Assembly (NCBI GenBank): GCA_050247155.1
Contig: JBFWUS010000017.1
Span: 1 to 64,000 of the forward strand
DNA from: Mesorhizobium_G sp050247155
GTDB lineage: Bacteria > Pseudomonadota > Alphaproteobacteria > Rhizobiales > Rhizobiaceae
DNA length: 64,000 nucleotides
Direction: 5' to 3'
Below, piece after piece: positions 8,387-16,852 of the stretch. The notes beneath the pieces were generated by a model. That model had not been told where the DNA came from, did no database searches, and worked only from the letters and a program-made list of their open reading frames with translations. Both the position numbers and the translations under genes were made by a program. The first letter of the stretch is position 1, and each line of letters begins with the position of its first letter.

Positions 8387-9367
8387 ATGGAAACGCTGGC
8401 CAACCTCGAAAGCTTCGTCAAAAGTGCTGAGACCTCCAGCTTCTCCGAGGCTGCGCGGCGCATGGCTCTGACGCCGGCTGCGGTAAGCCGCAACGTGGCG
8501 ATGCTGGAGCGGAACCTGGGTATCCGGCTGTTCCAGCGCTCCACCCGCAAGCTCGTCCTCACCGAGGCCGGGGAACGGTTCCTGCAATCGATCGGCGGTA
8601 ATCTCGACGCCCTGCAAGCGGCAATTGCAGATGCCTCGTCCGGCGCTTCAGAACCGGGCGGCGTGCTGAAGGTCAGTCTCAGTCCGACCTTCGGTGCCAC
8701 TCATATCCTGCCCTTGCTGCCGGAGCTGCTACGCAGATACCCGCTGATCCGGCCGGAATGGCATTTCGAGAATAGGCCGGTCGATCTGGTCGCTGAAGGC
8801 TATGATGCCGCGATCGGCGGCGGCTTCGATCTGGCGCCTGGTATCATCGCCCGCACGCTGGCGCCTGCCCATATCATAGCGGTGGCAGCGCCCGTCTATA
8901 TGGCAGAGCGCACACCACCGACCGACCCTGCGGGGCTTGCACAATTCAACGGCATCGTGATGCGCTCGCTCAGGACCGGCCGCATCCGTCATTGGACAAT
9001 GCGGAATGCGGCCGGGGCAGAAATGATGGCTGCGTTGCCCGAAACGATTGTCGTTAACGACCCCGCCGCGATGCGGGACGCTGCGAAACTGGGCCTTGGC
9101 GTCGCAACGCTCGCTGTGCCTGACGTGCTGCCGGACCTTGAACGCGGCAGCCTCATCCGGCTGATCCCGCAGTGGTACGCCGATGCAGGCGTTATCTCGC
9201 TCTATTACGCCTCCCGCACCCTGCTGCCAGCAAAGACGCGTGTCTTTGTCGATCTCGTAACGGAAGCCTTCAAGCGTGGGCGCCTGGCGGAGCGGTTTGC
9301 GGGCAGCCTGGGTACGGCAACGGTTGAAATAGCTCACCGCGGCGAGCCTTTTCATCGGCGCGGCTAG
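8387..9367 (+). CDS. LysR-family transcriptional regulator
   Basis: This 326-residue protein has an N-terminal winged helix-turn-helix (residues about 1-62; SFSEAARRMALTPAAVSRNVAMLE) and a periplasmic-binding-protein-like effector domain (residues 90-300). It is transcribed away from the SDR/reductase cluster, the classic arrangement for a LysR protein controlling its neighbour. Its targets have partly decayed. Effector unknown. The C-terminal 25 residues are Arg-rich and variable. Confidence 0.88.
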   Translation: METLANLESFVKSAETSSFSEAARRMALTPAAVSRNVAMLERNLGIRLFQRSTRKLVLTEAGERFLQSIGGNLDALQAAIADASSGASEPGGVLKVSLSPTFGATHILPLLPELLRRYPLIRPEWHFENRPVDLVAEGYDAAIGGGFDLAPGIIARTLAPAHIIAVAAPVYMAERTPPTDPAGLAQFNGIVMRSLRTGRIRHWTMRNAAGAEMMAALPETIVVNDPAAMRDAAKLGLGVATLAVPDVLPDLERGSLIRLIPQWYADAGVISLYYASRTLLPAKTRVFVDLVTEAFKRGRLAERFAGSLGTATVEIAHRGEPFHRRG

Positions 9368-9426
9368 TCAGCTTCCATCGTTTCCCACCGCTGGCGAAGT
9401 GGCAATGATGAGCAAGCCGGATCAAG

Positions 9427-10137
9427 TCAAATGCGCGCTCGTTCAAATGCTTCCCAAGCATGGACGAACTTGTCGATATCGAACCCCGACTGACGCGCCG
9501 GCTCGAGGATAAGCCGCTCGCTATCTTGCATCCTGGCAATTGCGCCAGCAAGTGACGGTATGACGTCGCCGGGCACGATCACTGCTCCGTGGCGATCGGC
9601 ATGGACAAGATCGCCCGGCGTGATGGTCAGGCCGAATATGTTTACCTGGCAATCGATCTCATCAACCCGGACAAAGGCGTGGCTCGGGCCGATCGATCCT
9701 GCGATAATCTGAAAACCTGGAGCAAGGTCGCCTAGGTCGCGCATGACGCCATTCGTAAGCGCGCCGTCGGCGCCGAGGCCGGCATGAACCGTTGAATTGA
9801 TTTCACCCCAGAAGGCGCCGATGCAGTTCGGGAAATCGGTGTCCTCGATCACCGCAATATAGGGTTTAGGACCATCGGCCATGTATCGGTAATAGGCCAT
9901 TCGCCTTTCCCGAATCGTCTGCGGTGCTTCAACGCTTGGTACCGCGGCCGAGATCTTGGCTGTGCGTGCATAACCCACCACTGCAGGAAGACCAGGATTG
10001 GCGGCCAAGACCGTCTGTCGTGTGAAGGCTTGAAAGCCTCGCTTACCTTGAGCGGTCTCGATCGCATTGCAGACGGTCGGCGTATCGACCCGTTTGAGAA
10101 GCTCGATCAGGCTTGCTTCCAAAATAGCTGCACTCAA
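9427..10137 (-). CDS. RraA-like / HMG-CHA aldolase family protein
   Basis: This 236-residue protein shows the RraA/HMG aldolase fold: 'DTPTVCNAIE' near the N-terminus, 'GEINSTVHAGLGADGALTNGVMRDL' region with the Arg-Asp pair used for metal and substrate binding, and 'GDLVHADRHGAVIVP' near residue 180. Family members split or decarboxylate oxaloacetate-like and 4-hydroxy-4-methyl-2-oxoglutarate-like acids with a divalent metal. It is the last gene of the long operon running left from 20275, overlapping the preceding hydrolase gene by four bases. A terminal aldolase fits a ring- or chain-cleavage catabolic route, but the real substrate is not visible. Confidence 0.82.
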   Translation of the reverse strand: MSAAILEASLIELLKRVDTPTVCNAIETAQGKRGFQAFTRQTVLAANPGLPAVVGYARTAKISAAVPSVEAPQTIRERRMAYYRYMADGPKPYIAVIEDTDFPNCIGAFWGEINSTVHAGLGADGALTNGVMRDLGDLAPGFQIIAGSIGPSHAFVRVDEIDCQVNIFGLTITPGDLVHADRHGAVIVPGDVIPSLAGAIARMQDSERLILEPARQSGFDIDKFVHAWEAFERARI

Positions 10138-10883
10138 GCGTGGACTCCTTTCGGGTCATCATGTTCGTTTGGCATTCCAAGCCAATTCTCAAGATGTGCA
10201 TTCACTTGTCGGCCGGCTTCCAAGGTTGTCAGGTGGCCCGACCCGGCAATAATGGCGAGGACAGCGTTTGGCAGCAGCGACGCCATGGCGCTGTGACGTT
10301 CGGGCGGACACACCACATCTTCCTGCCCGCACAGAACAAGCGCTTGGCCATGGTAGCCCGCCAAGACCGATGAGTAATCGGGCCGGTCACGCAACGCCGT
10401 CGACTGCCTGATAAAACAATCGGGGCCGAGGTCCATCGCCATGCGGATCAGCAGGTCGAGCAGTACGGCATCATGACGGTTTGCAGCTGCAAGATAGTGC
10501 GGCTTCATCTCCTCCACGATCACCTGCCGCAGTCGACCTGCGCGCACATCCTCAATCTGACGGTTGCGCACCGGTCGGCGCTCGGGTGCATCGGCAAGAT
10601 GGTTGGTATCTAAAAGGGCAAGGCGCTCGACGCGTTCGTCTGCCTGGCGGACCATCTCCATGGCGCAGATGCCGCCCATCGATAGCCCGGCCAATGCGAA
10701 GCGGCGAAATGGGATGGCGGCAAGAGCGGCTTCGGCCAGGGCGGCCATGGTGTCATGGCCCGCGATGTCGCAGACATGGACTGGGAGATCTCGGCTGAAC
10801 CGGGCGATCTGGGGCGTGAACAGGCGCTCGTCGCACATCATTCCCGGCACCAGGACCAGCCCGTATGGCGCCGGTCCGCTCAC
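10134..10883 (-). CDS. alpha/beta hydrolase
   Basis: This 249-residue protein has the nucleophile elbow GLSMGG near residue 66, a catalytic-type Asp near residue 200 (LVLCGQEDVVCPP) and the late His in GSGHLTTLE. The oxyanion region 'LVPGMMCDERLF' lies at the start. It resembles enol-lactone and ester hydrolases of catabolic operons. The ATG overlaps the stop of the preceding metE stub (ATGA) and its own stop overlaps the RraA-like start, so translation is coupled. Substrate unknown. Confidence 0.85.
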   Translation of the reverse strand: MSGPAPYGLVLVPGMMCDERLFTPQIARFSRDLPVHVCDIAGHDTMAALAEAALAAIPFRRFALAGLSMGGICAMEMVRQADERVERLALLDTNHLADAPERRPVRNRQIEDVRAGRLRQVIVEEMKPHYLAAANRHDAVLLDLLIRMAMDLGPDCFIRQSTALRDRPDYSSVLAGYHGQALVLCGQEDVVCPPERHSAMASLLPNAVLAIIAGSGHLTTLEAGRQVNAHLENWLGMPNEHDDPKGVHA

Positions 10884-11005
10884 AGCCTGCAGGCCGTGAA
10901 AGCGCGCTCGTCAAAAGGTTTGCCGTGCTCGCGCGCAGCCAGGAGGTCGATGAACTCCTGGCTGCGCGGCAGGGAACCGACACGGGTGGTCAGAATGCGG
11001 GACAT
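10880..11005 (-). pseudogene. N-terminal stub of a MetE-like methyltransferase
   Basis: This 41-codon frame begins 'MSRILTTRVGSLPRSQEF' and 'LLAAREHGKPFDERAF', which is the N-terminus of cobalamin-independent methionine synthase family proteins, normally about 370 residues. It ends after TACRL, exactly overlapping the hydrolase start codon by four bases. A deletion has apparently removed the rest of the gene while leaving the junction translatable. It may now work only as a leader that couples translation into the hydrolase gene. Confidence 0.65.
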
Positions 11006-11013
11006 GCCCTTCC

Positions 11014-11979
11014 TCAGTGAAGCTTCGTCGAACCGGCCTTGTCGCTGGTCGCCGTGACCCGGTAGAGGCTTGCCTCTCCGGTCATGGATGGCGTCAGCGA
11101 GTGCTTTACACCGGGAGGCACGGCGCAGGTGTCGCCGGGATTGAGCGTCTGCGATCCGCCTTCCCATTGCAGCCGCCAGTGGCCGCGCATCGGCATCAAC
11201 ACCTCGTGGCGATCGACAGAGTAAGGCGTCGACGGAATGGAGTTGCGCGATAAAAGCTCGACCTCGAAGCCGGGACGGTCACGCAGCTTGCCGTTCTCGC
11301 CGATCACCTTGGCCGGTTGGCGATCAGACAGCGCCATCAGGTCCCAATAGCGGGCAACGAAATTCGGCACGACGTCCGCGGTCGTCGGTTCCGGGAACGT
11401 CTCCAACTCTTCGTCCGTCAATACCGGCATGGGATTCACGCCGGACGGCAGCGATTGACCCTTCTTGGAATCATACAGTTTGCCGTTCTCCCCCAGAACC
11501 AGGCCGTGGTCCTTGGCATCCTCGATCACCTGCGGCGCCCAGATCACGCCGCCGCCGGCGTCGTCGCCACCGAGGATCGCCATGATCATTCCGTAGTCGA
11601 TGCCGATGTTCTCGAAGCCACGGAAGATGCCGGTCGGGATGTTGAAGATATCTCCCTCCTCCAGCACGACTTCGCCTGCCTTGCCCCAGCGGCCCCAGAA
11701 AAAGCGCCAACGGCCTTTGAGCACAAAGAAGACCTCGGCAGTGCGATGGGAGTGCAGGGAATTTCTGCATTTTGGCGGCTGGCCGGCAGCTCCGATGTTG
11801 AAGCCCGGCGTGTCCTTGATATGCACGTGCTGGTCCGGGCTTTCGGAAACGCCGCCGCCGATGATGGTGAAGTTTTCCTTCTGGTCCGACCCAGGGGTGT
11901 GAGCGTCAATGAAGGCGGTCTTGCAGGGAATGAGATCGCCGTAGCGGACGATACGCTTTTCCATTTCCTCGGGTGTCAT
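11014..11979 (-). CDS. bicupin protein, possible ring-cleaving or sugar-acid dioxygenase-like enzyme
   Basis: This 321-residue protein has two cupin domains. Domain 1 (residues about 60-150) carries a complete first motif, HSHRTAEVFFVLKG, with metal-type His, His and Glu; the second motif (GDIFNIPTGIFRGFEN) has Arg where the third His usually is. Domain 2 (about 225-310) has DRHEVLMPMRG and GDTCAVPPGVKHSL with a His. Bicupins include gentisate-type dioxygenases, but I see nothing that fixes the reaction. ATG 11979 is chosen because it sits four bases after the upstream stop and starts the conserved region; a longer frame extends into the neighbouring gene. Confidence 0.8.
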   Translation of the reverse strand: MTPEEMEKRIVRYGDLIPCKTAFIDAHTPGSDQKENFTIIGGGVSESPDQHVHIKDTPGFNIGAAGQPPKCRNSLHSHRTAEVFFVLKGRWRFFWGRWGKAGEVVLEEGDIFNIPTGIFRGFENIGIDYGMIMAILGGDDAGGGVIWAPQVIEDAKDHGLVLGENGKLYDSKKGQSLPSGVNPMPVLTDEELETFPEPTTADVVPNFVARYWDLMALSDRQPAKVIGENGKLRDRPGFEVELLSRNSIPSTPYSVDRHEVLMPMRGHWRLQWEGGSQTLNPGDTCAVPPGVKHSLTPSMTGEASLYRVTATSDKAGSTKLH

Positions 11980-11983
11980 TGGT

Positions 11984-12958
11984 TCATCCTGTCTTGAGAA
12001 GAATTTGCTTCCAGATGGCTGTTTCGTCGAAGAGCACGTATTCGCGGCGCAGCCCCCAGGGGCCGAACTCGGCGTGGCTGATCGCCATGACGTGAACCTC
12101 AGCCCCGGTCGGCGCACCGAATACACCCCAGCCTTCATGCTTTCCCGTGAGCGACCAGCGAACGGCCGCGCGGGGTGAGAATTCAGGATCGTCTCGCCCG
12201 ATGACGTGATGAATTTCGAACGCGGCGTTGGGGAGCGCGGCGCGAAGCCCCATCCAGAACTGGTCTGCATCGCCATAGCCGTGCCCCGTCACGCCGCCGG
12301 GTAGCTCGAGCTGCGCGGCGCGATCGTATTCGACGGGGATGACCGCCATATCTGCAGCCATGATGCGGGAAAGGATTTCCGCATAGCGCTTGCCCACCGG
12401 ATGATCGTTGCCGCGACCGGAATAGCCACCGTTGACGTCGATTTCAGGCGTGAACGGCTTCACGCAAAGTTCGGGCCCGCCCTCGCGCTCGATCAAGTCC
12501 GCGGCGAAGGCTTTCGGATCCCAGCCCATTTGGCGGACGATCGCGCCCTGGTCGCGGATCAGCCACTCGTCATAGATCTGGTTGTTGCGGCAAGCGCAGT
12601 CAGCAAGGATGCGGTAAGTCAGTTTCTTGCCGGTTGGGGCGCCATAGATGCCCGGGCGCGCGTGCGTCGCTTGAGACAGAAGCCTGTGCGAAGACAGGAA
12701 ACCCTCGTCCTCGTTGCCGGACCAGATCACATCCTCGCCAAGCAGCGTGCGGTCGGGAAACTCCGCCAATGTCGCCATGGTGGCAGCGATCACATTCTTG
12801 TTTCCAATGACCAGCGACGCCGGCGAACGCACCGGCATTGTCTCGGCGTAATACTGGTGCAGGGTCGCAATCTTGCGGTCTTCCCAGATCTCTTTGGTGA
12901 TGCCGAGAATGTAGTCCGGGAGGTCCTCCCAGCGCGGATCGAAACCTTTGATCGCCAT
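11984..12958 (-). CDS. tandem SnoaL-like (NTF2-fold) protein
   Basis: This 324-residue protein appears to hold two NTF2-fold units. The first (about residues 10-150) has 'HQYYAETMPVRSP' and 'DRTLLGEDVIWSG'; the second (about 185-315) has 'ILSRIMAADM' and 'EIHHVIGRDD'. SnoaL-like proteins act as cyclases, isomerases or hydrolases on ketone-containing compounds, or simply bind ligands. The ATG at 12958 is ten bases after the SDR stop codon. Two other SnoaL-like genes belong to the same regulon (15074-15613 and 20444-21481), which is unusual and suggests they act on successive intermediates. Confidence 0.78.
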   Translation of the reverse strand: MAIKGFDPRWEDLPDYILGITKEIWEDRKIATLHQYYAETMPVRSPASLVIGNKNVIAATMATLAEFPDRTLLGEDVIWSGNEDEGFLSSHRLLSQATHARPGIYGAPTGKKLTYRILADCACRNNQIYDEWLIRDQGAIVRQMGWDPKAFAADLIEREGGPELCVKPFTPEIDVNGGYSGRGNDHPVGKRYAEILSRIMAADMAVIPVEYDRAAQLELPGGVTGHGYGDADQFWMGLRAALPNAAFEIHHVIGRDDPEFSPRAAVRWSLTGKHEGWGVFGAPTGAEVHVMAISHAEFGPWGLRREYVLFDETAIWKQILLKTG

Positions 12959-12968
12959 TTCGCGAAGC

Positions 12969-13730
12969 CTATTCTGCGGTCCAGCCGCCATCGATGAGGA
13001 GAGATGTGCCGGTGATCATCGCCGCCGCATCACCGGCGAGAAAGACCACCGCGCCCATGATGTCGTCGAGTTCGGCCAGACGGCCGAGCTTGATTTTTGA
13101 CGCAATCCACGCGGCGCGTTCGGGATTGTTCAACGTCTGCTCGGCGAGCGGCGTACGCACGAAAGTCGGGCAGATCGTGTTGACCCTGATCTTGTGGGGA
13201 GCGAGTTCGATCGCCGCCGATTTGGTCATGCCTTCCAAGGCATGTTTGGTCGCGGCATAGACCGTGCGGTCGACGCCTCCCACATGGCCCATCTGCGAGG
13301 AGATCGAAATGATCGAGCCGCCCTTGCCTGCCGCGATCATCCCACGCGCGACGGCCTGCGTGGCGAAATAGGCGCCGCGCAGGTTGACATTCATCACCGC
13401 ATCGAAGTTTTCGGCGGTTGTTTCGATAAGGGGCGAATGCCTGGCCAGCCCGGCGTTGCTGACAAAGATGTCAAACGGACCTGAGGCTTCGATCGCCGCA
13501 GCCGCAGCCGAAATGTCCTCGACATCGAAAGCAAGGCCATCCGCCGACAGTCCTTTCCCGCGCATTCCGGCAACCGCCTCTTCCAGCGCAGCCTGGCCGC
13601 GTGCGGCGCACACCACATGCGCACCGGCCTCGGCGAGTGCTGCCGCACAGCCGAGACCGATGCCACGCGAGGCGCCGGTAACCAAGGCCCGGCGCCCGTC
13701 GAGCCTGAAGGATGGCGTGCGGGGCAACAT
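12969..13730 (-). CDS. short-chain dehydrogenase/reductase
   Basis: This 253-residue protein is an intact classical SDR with cofactor motif TGASRGIG near residue 18, NAG near residue 90, catalytic Ser in 'ISISSQMG' and YAATK with catalytic Tyr and Lys near residue 158. The C-terminus ends 'ITGTSLLIDGGWTAE'. Such enzymes oxidise or reduce secondary alcohols with NAD(P). It is inside the long catabolic operon, two bases after the HisD-like gene, so the two dehydrogenases probably act in sequence on the imported compound. Confidence 0.88.
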   Translation of the reverse strand: MLPRTPSFRLDGRRALVTGASRGIGLGCAAALAEAGAHVVCAARGQAALEEAVAGMRGKGLSADGLAFDVEDISAAAAAIEASGPFDIFVSNAGLARHSPLIETTAENFDAVMNVNLRGAYFATQAVARGMIAAGKGGSIISISSQMGHVGGVDRTVYAATKHALEGMTKSAAIELAPHKIRVNTICPTFVRTPLAEQTLNNPERAAWIASKIKLGRLAELDDIMGAVVFLAGDAAAMITGTSLLIDGGWTAE

Positions 13731-13732
13731 CG

Positions 13733-15040
13733 CTATTCAGCCGCCTCGGCATAAGGGATGTTGCGGCCGCCATAGCGGCGTACGCGCACATTGGCTTGCT
13801 CCGCGTGGCCGACAAAACCTTCCAACATGCAGAGCCGCGAGCAGTATTCACCGATCAGGGCCGAAGCCTCGTTGGTGAGCACTTTCTGGTAGCTGTGCGT
13901 CTTCAGGAACTTGCCGACCCAAAGCCCACCGGTGTAGCGGCCGGCCTTTTTTGTCGGCAGCGTGTGGTTGGTGCCGATCACCTTGTCGCCATAGGCAACG
14001 TTGGTGCGCGGTCCCAGGAACAGCGCGCCATAGCTCGTCATGTTCTCCAGAAACCAATCGTCGCGATCCGTCATCACCTGCACGTGTTCGGACGCGATGA
14101 AGTCGGCCTGGCTGAGCATCTCGTCGTAACTATCGCAGACGATGACTTCGCCATAGTCCTCCCAGGATTTGGAGGCGGTCGCGCCGGTCGGCAGGACTTT
14201 CAACAGCCGCTCGATCTCGGCCATTGTGGAGCGCGCCAGCGTTTCGGAATTCGTCAGCAGCACGCAGGGCGAATTGAAACCATGCTCGGCCTGGCCGAGA
14301 AGGTCGGTGGCGCAGATCTCGCCATCCACCGTGTCGTCGGCGATGACCATCGTTTCCGTCGGGCCGGCGAACAGGTCGATGCCAACGCGGCCGAAAAGCT
14401 GCCGCTTGGCTTCCGCGACGAAAGCGTTGCCTGGACCGACCAGCATGTCGACCGGAGCGATCGTCTCCGTCCCCAGCGCCATCGCGCCGACCGCCTGGAT
14501 GCCGCCGAGACAGTAAATTTCGTCCGCGCCGCCCATGTGCATAGCCGCGACGATTGCGGGATGCGGCGCGCCGCCCTGCGGCGGCGCCGACGCGACGATG
14601 CGTTTGACCCCGGCAACCTTGGCGGTGACAACGCTCATATGGGCCGAGGCGACCATCGGGTACTTACCGCCAGGGACATAGCAGCCGACGGAATTCAGCG
14701 GAATGTTTCGGTGTCCCAGCACGACACCGGGAAGTGTCTCCACCTCGATGTCCTTCATCGAGGCCTTCTGGGCCTCCGCGAAATTTCGCACCTGCGTTTG
14801 CGCGAAGCGAATGTCGCCAAGGTCGCGCTTGGCGACCGTCGACATGGCCGCCTCGATTTCCTGTTCGCTCAGGCGGAAGGAAGCCGGTGAGTACTTATCG
14901 AACCGCTCCGACAGGTCGCGCACGGCTGCATCGCCGCGCGTCTCGATGTTCTTAAGGATATCCTCGACGGTGCTGCGAACTTTTGCATCGTCCTCGGCGC
15001 GCGCCTCTGCGCTCTTCGCCGTTTTCAAATGGCGTATCAT
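13733..15040 (-). CDS. histidinol-dehydrogenase-family enzyme (HisD/HpsN-like)
   Basis: This 435-residue protein keeps the catalytic set of the HisD family: zinc-ligand Gln and His in LGQAEHG, the Glu-His pair in ASEHVQV, the Asp before GTNHTLPT and the late His in EGFVGHAEQ. HisD proper converts histidinol to histidine. This copy sits in a catabolic operon with a carbohydrate-type importer and no his genes. That makes a paralogue role more likely, such as HpsN-type oxidation of a polyol or sulfo-polyol to the acid by two NAD-dependent steps. The N-terminus is of normal length and there is no lesion. The substrate is inferred only from context. Confidence 0.85.
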   Translation of the reverse strand: MIRHLKTAKSAEARAEDDAKVRSTVEDILKNIETRGDAAVRDLSERFDKYSPASFRLSEQEIEAAMSTVAKRDLGDIRFAQTQVRNFAEAQKASMKDIEVETLPGVVLGHRNIPLNSVGCYVPGGKYPMVASAHMSVVTAKVAGVKRIVASAPPQGGAPHPAIVAAMHMGGADEIYCLGGIQAVGAMALGTETIAPVDMLVGPGNAFVAEAKRQLFGRVGIDLFAGPTETMVIADDTVDGEICATDLLGQAEHGFNSPCVLLTNSETLARSTMAEIERLLKVLPTGATASKSWEDYGEVIVCDSYDEMLSQADFIASEHVQVMTDRDDWFLENMTSYGALFLGPRTNVAYGDKVIGTNHTLPTKKAGRYTGGLWVGKFLKTHSYQKVLTNEASALIGEYCSRLCMLEGFVGHAEQANVRVRRYGGRNIPYAEAAE

Positions 15041-15073
15041 TGGCCTGTCCAGTATTGGTCTTGTCGTTGCGGT

Positions 15074-15613
15074 TTACGCGGCCTTGTCTGTCGGACGCGG
15101 CGGGGCCTTTCGGCCGGCGTCATATTCTTCCCAGCCATGGCCGTTGAACGGGTCGACCCCGAGCTGGCGCATGACATGCGGGAAATCGACCATCACCCAG
15201 TTGTCGACGATCTTGCCGTCCACCACTTTCCAAAAGTCCATGTAGCGTATCTCGACACGCTTGCCCGTCGGCTGAATGCCCATGAACTCGCCGGAGTGCG
15301 TTGCTTCCTGACGCCCGAATGCCGCCATCCACTCGCCTTCGGCCAAGCGTGCCTCATCGACGCAGACCTTATCGGAGAACGCCGCCTGGAAGGGGCGCTG
15401 CCAATTATCCTGGAATTCCATCAAGCCTTTCTTCACGCCGCAGCCGGCATTGCCCAGCCAGCGGAAATCCTTGGCGAAGAACGCGCCGATCCCGTCGATG
15501 ACATGGTCGTTCAGACCGTCCACCATCGTCTCGATGACATTGCGCGTCTCTTCGGTTTTTGAGCGATCGTTGTTCTTGGTGAGAACTGCCTGTTCGGGGC
15601 GTGAGCCTTTCAT
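15074..15613 (-). CDS. SnoaL-like (NTF2-fold) ester-cyclase-type protein
   Basis: This 179-residue protein has the NTF2-fold pattern of SnoaL-like ester cyclases: 'IGAFFAKDFRWLGNAGCG' near residue 40, 'GEFMGIQPTGKRVEIRYMDFWKVVDGKIVDNWVMVDF' around residues 113-150, with the typical Gly-Thr-Gly/Ile-Pro to Trp-Lys-Val-Val-Asp-Gly-Lys-Ile-like succession. It stands between the permease and the HisD-like gene, 18 bases after malG-type stop. It is the smallest of three SnoaL-like proteins in the regulon. The reaction is unknown. Confidence 0.8.
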   Translation of the reverse strand: MKGSRPEQAVLTKNNDRSKTEETRNVIETMVDGLNDHVIDGIGAFFAKDFRWLGNAGCGVKKGLMEFQDNWQRPFQAAFSDKVCVDEARLAEGEWMAAFGRQEATHSGEFMGIQPTGKRVEIRYMDFWKVVDGKIVDNWVMVDFPHVMRQLGVDPFNGHGWEEYDAGRKAPPRPTDKAA

Positions 15614-15631
15614 GATCCTATCCTTTCTCGA

Positions 15632-16843
15632 TTATCCCTTGACCGCGCCGGCGGTCAGGCCGGACACGAGCTGTTTCTGGAAAACCATGACCAGCAAAAA
15701 GAGCGGCGCGGTGATGGAGACTGCGGCGGCGACCGCCTGCACCTGGTCAGTGGTTGTGGTTTCACGGTTGAAGAAGCCGGTAATGGCTGGCACCATCGTC
15801 TGCGACTGCGCGTCGAGCAGCAGGGAGCAAACGAGGTAATCGTTATAGGCAAGCAGGAACGAGAACAGGCCGGTGGTGATGACGCCGGGCCACATGACCG
15901 GCATGATCACGCGCCGGAACGCGCCGAAATGCGAACAGCCGTCGACGCGGGCCGCCTCGTCGAGCTCGGGCGGGATGTTCTGGAAGAACGAGCGCAGCAT
16001 CCAGATCGTGAAGGGCTGGTTGATTGAGACCAGCACCATGATCACGGCCAGCGGCTGACCGTAGAGCGTTGGCGGCGCCGCGCTAAATAGCTGCAGAAGA
16101 TTGCCGATCACCGGCGCGTTCCACAAAGGCGTCAGCAACTCGCGTGAGTTGATGAAGGGCGGCAGATAGCCGGTCACGAGAACCGAATGCGGAAGCGCCC
16201 GGAAAATCAGCGCCGAGATCAGGATCCAGAACGCAAGGGAAGTGCCGGTCCGCGCCAGAGCGTAGCCGGCCAGGGTGCCGACCGTGAGTGAGATGGCCAC
16301 GGTGCCGAAGGTGATGATCAGCGAATTGATAAAGTTGCGGTAGAAGCCGTACCCCGCCCACACAGCCTCGTAATGTTCGACAGTTAGTCCGAACAGGGGC
16401 CGTGCCAGCGCGCCGACACCCGGGATCGGCGACAGCACCGCTTCAAGCAAATTTACGACGCCCGGAACAAGCCACCATGCAAACACCGCAAGCGCAACAA
16501 GATATGCAAGCGCAAACGCGATCCAACCGACCGGGCGGTAGTCTGAAGGCGTCAATCGCTTGACGATGGCATGTCCGAACCAGACAGGCGTCCGGACCGC
16601 CAGTATGAAGGCGGCGATGCCAACGACAATTCCGATGATCGACAGTCCGCCACGCTCTTCGAGCGTGCGGTAGCCAACGATCACCTGCAGCGGGTCTTCG
16701 GCGAAGGCGTCCAGCGGCAGCTTGAACGACATCACGACGATCCACAGCAGCGGAAAAGCGGCGACCGTCGCCCAGACGGCGATGAAAGCAGCTGTCGCTG
16801 CTTTGAGCGCGATGGGCTGTTGCAATGCTTTGGTGTCAGCCAT
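15632..16843 (-). CDS. MalG-type ABC permease with a long hydrophobic insertion
   Basis: This 403-residue inner-membrane permease has the EAA motif 'ELDEAARVDGCSHFGAF' near residue 310 and the usual MalG ending 'LVSGLTAGAVKG'. Between its first membrane segment and the conserved core (residues about 55-165) lie about 110 extra residues with at least two more hydrophobic segments (IIGIVVGIAAFILAV and IAFALAYLVALAVFAWWLV). Typical family members are near 280 residues. It pairs with the MalF-type permease nine bases upstream. The substrate class is carbohydrate-like by family. Confidence 0.88.
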   Translation of the reverse strand: MADTKALQQPIALKAATAAFIAVWATVAAFPLLWIVVMSFKLPLDAFAEDPLQVIVGYRTLEERGGLSIIGIVVGIAAFILAVRTPVWFGHAIVKRLTPSDYRPVGWIAFALAYLVALAVFAWWLVPGVVNLLEAVLSPIPGVGALARPLFGLTVEHYEAVWAGYGFYRNFINSLIITFGTVAISLTVGTLAGYALARTGTSLAFWILISALIFRALPHSVLVTGYLPPFINSRELLTPLWNAPVIGNLLQLFSAAPPTLYGQPLAVIMVLVSINQPFTIWMLRSFFQNIPPELDEAARVDGCSHFGAFRRVIMPVMWPGVITTGLFSFLLAYNDYLVCSLLLDAQSQTMVPAITGFFNRETTTTDQVQAVAAAVSITAPLFLLVMVFQKQLVSGLTAGAVKG

Positions 16844-16852
16844 GGTCGCCCC

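Noticed and set aside
13733..15040. Histidine biosynthesis role for the HisD-like gene
   Set aside because: There is no other his gene nearby, and its place in an importer operon fits a catabolic paralogue better.
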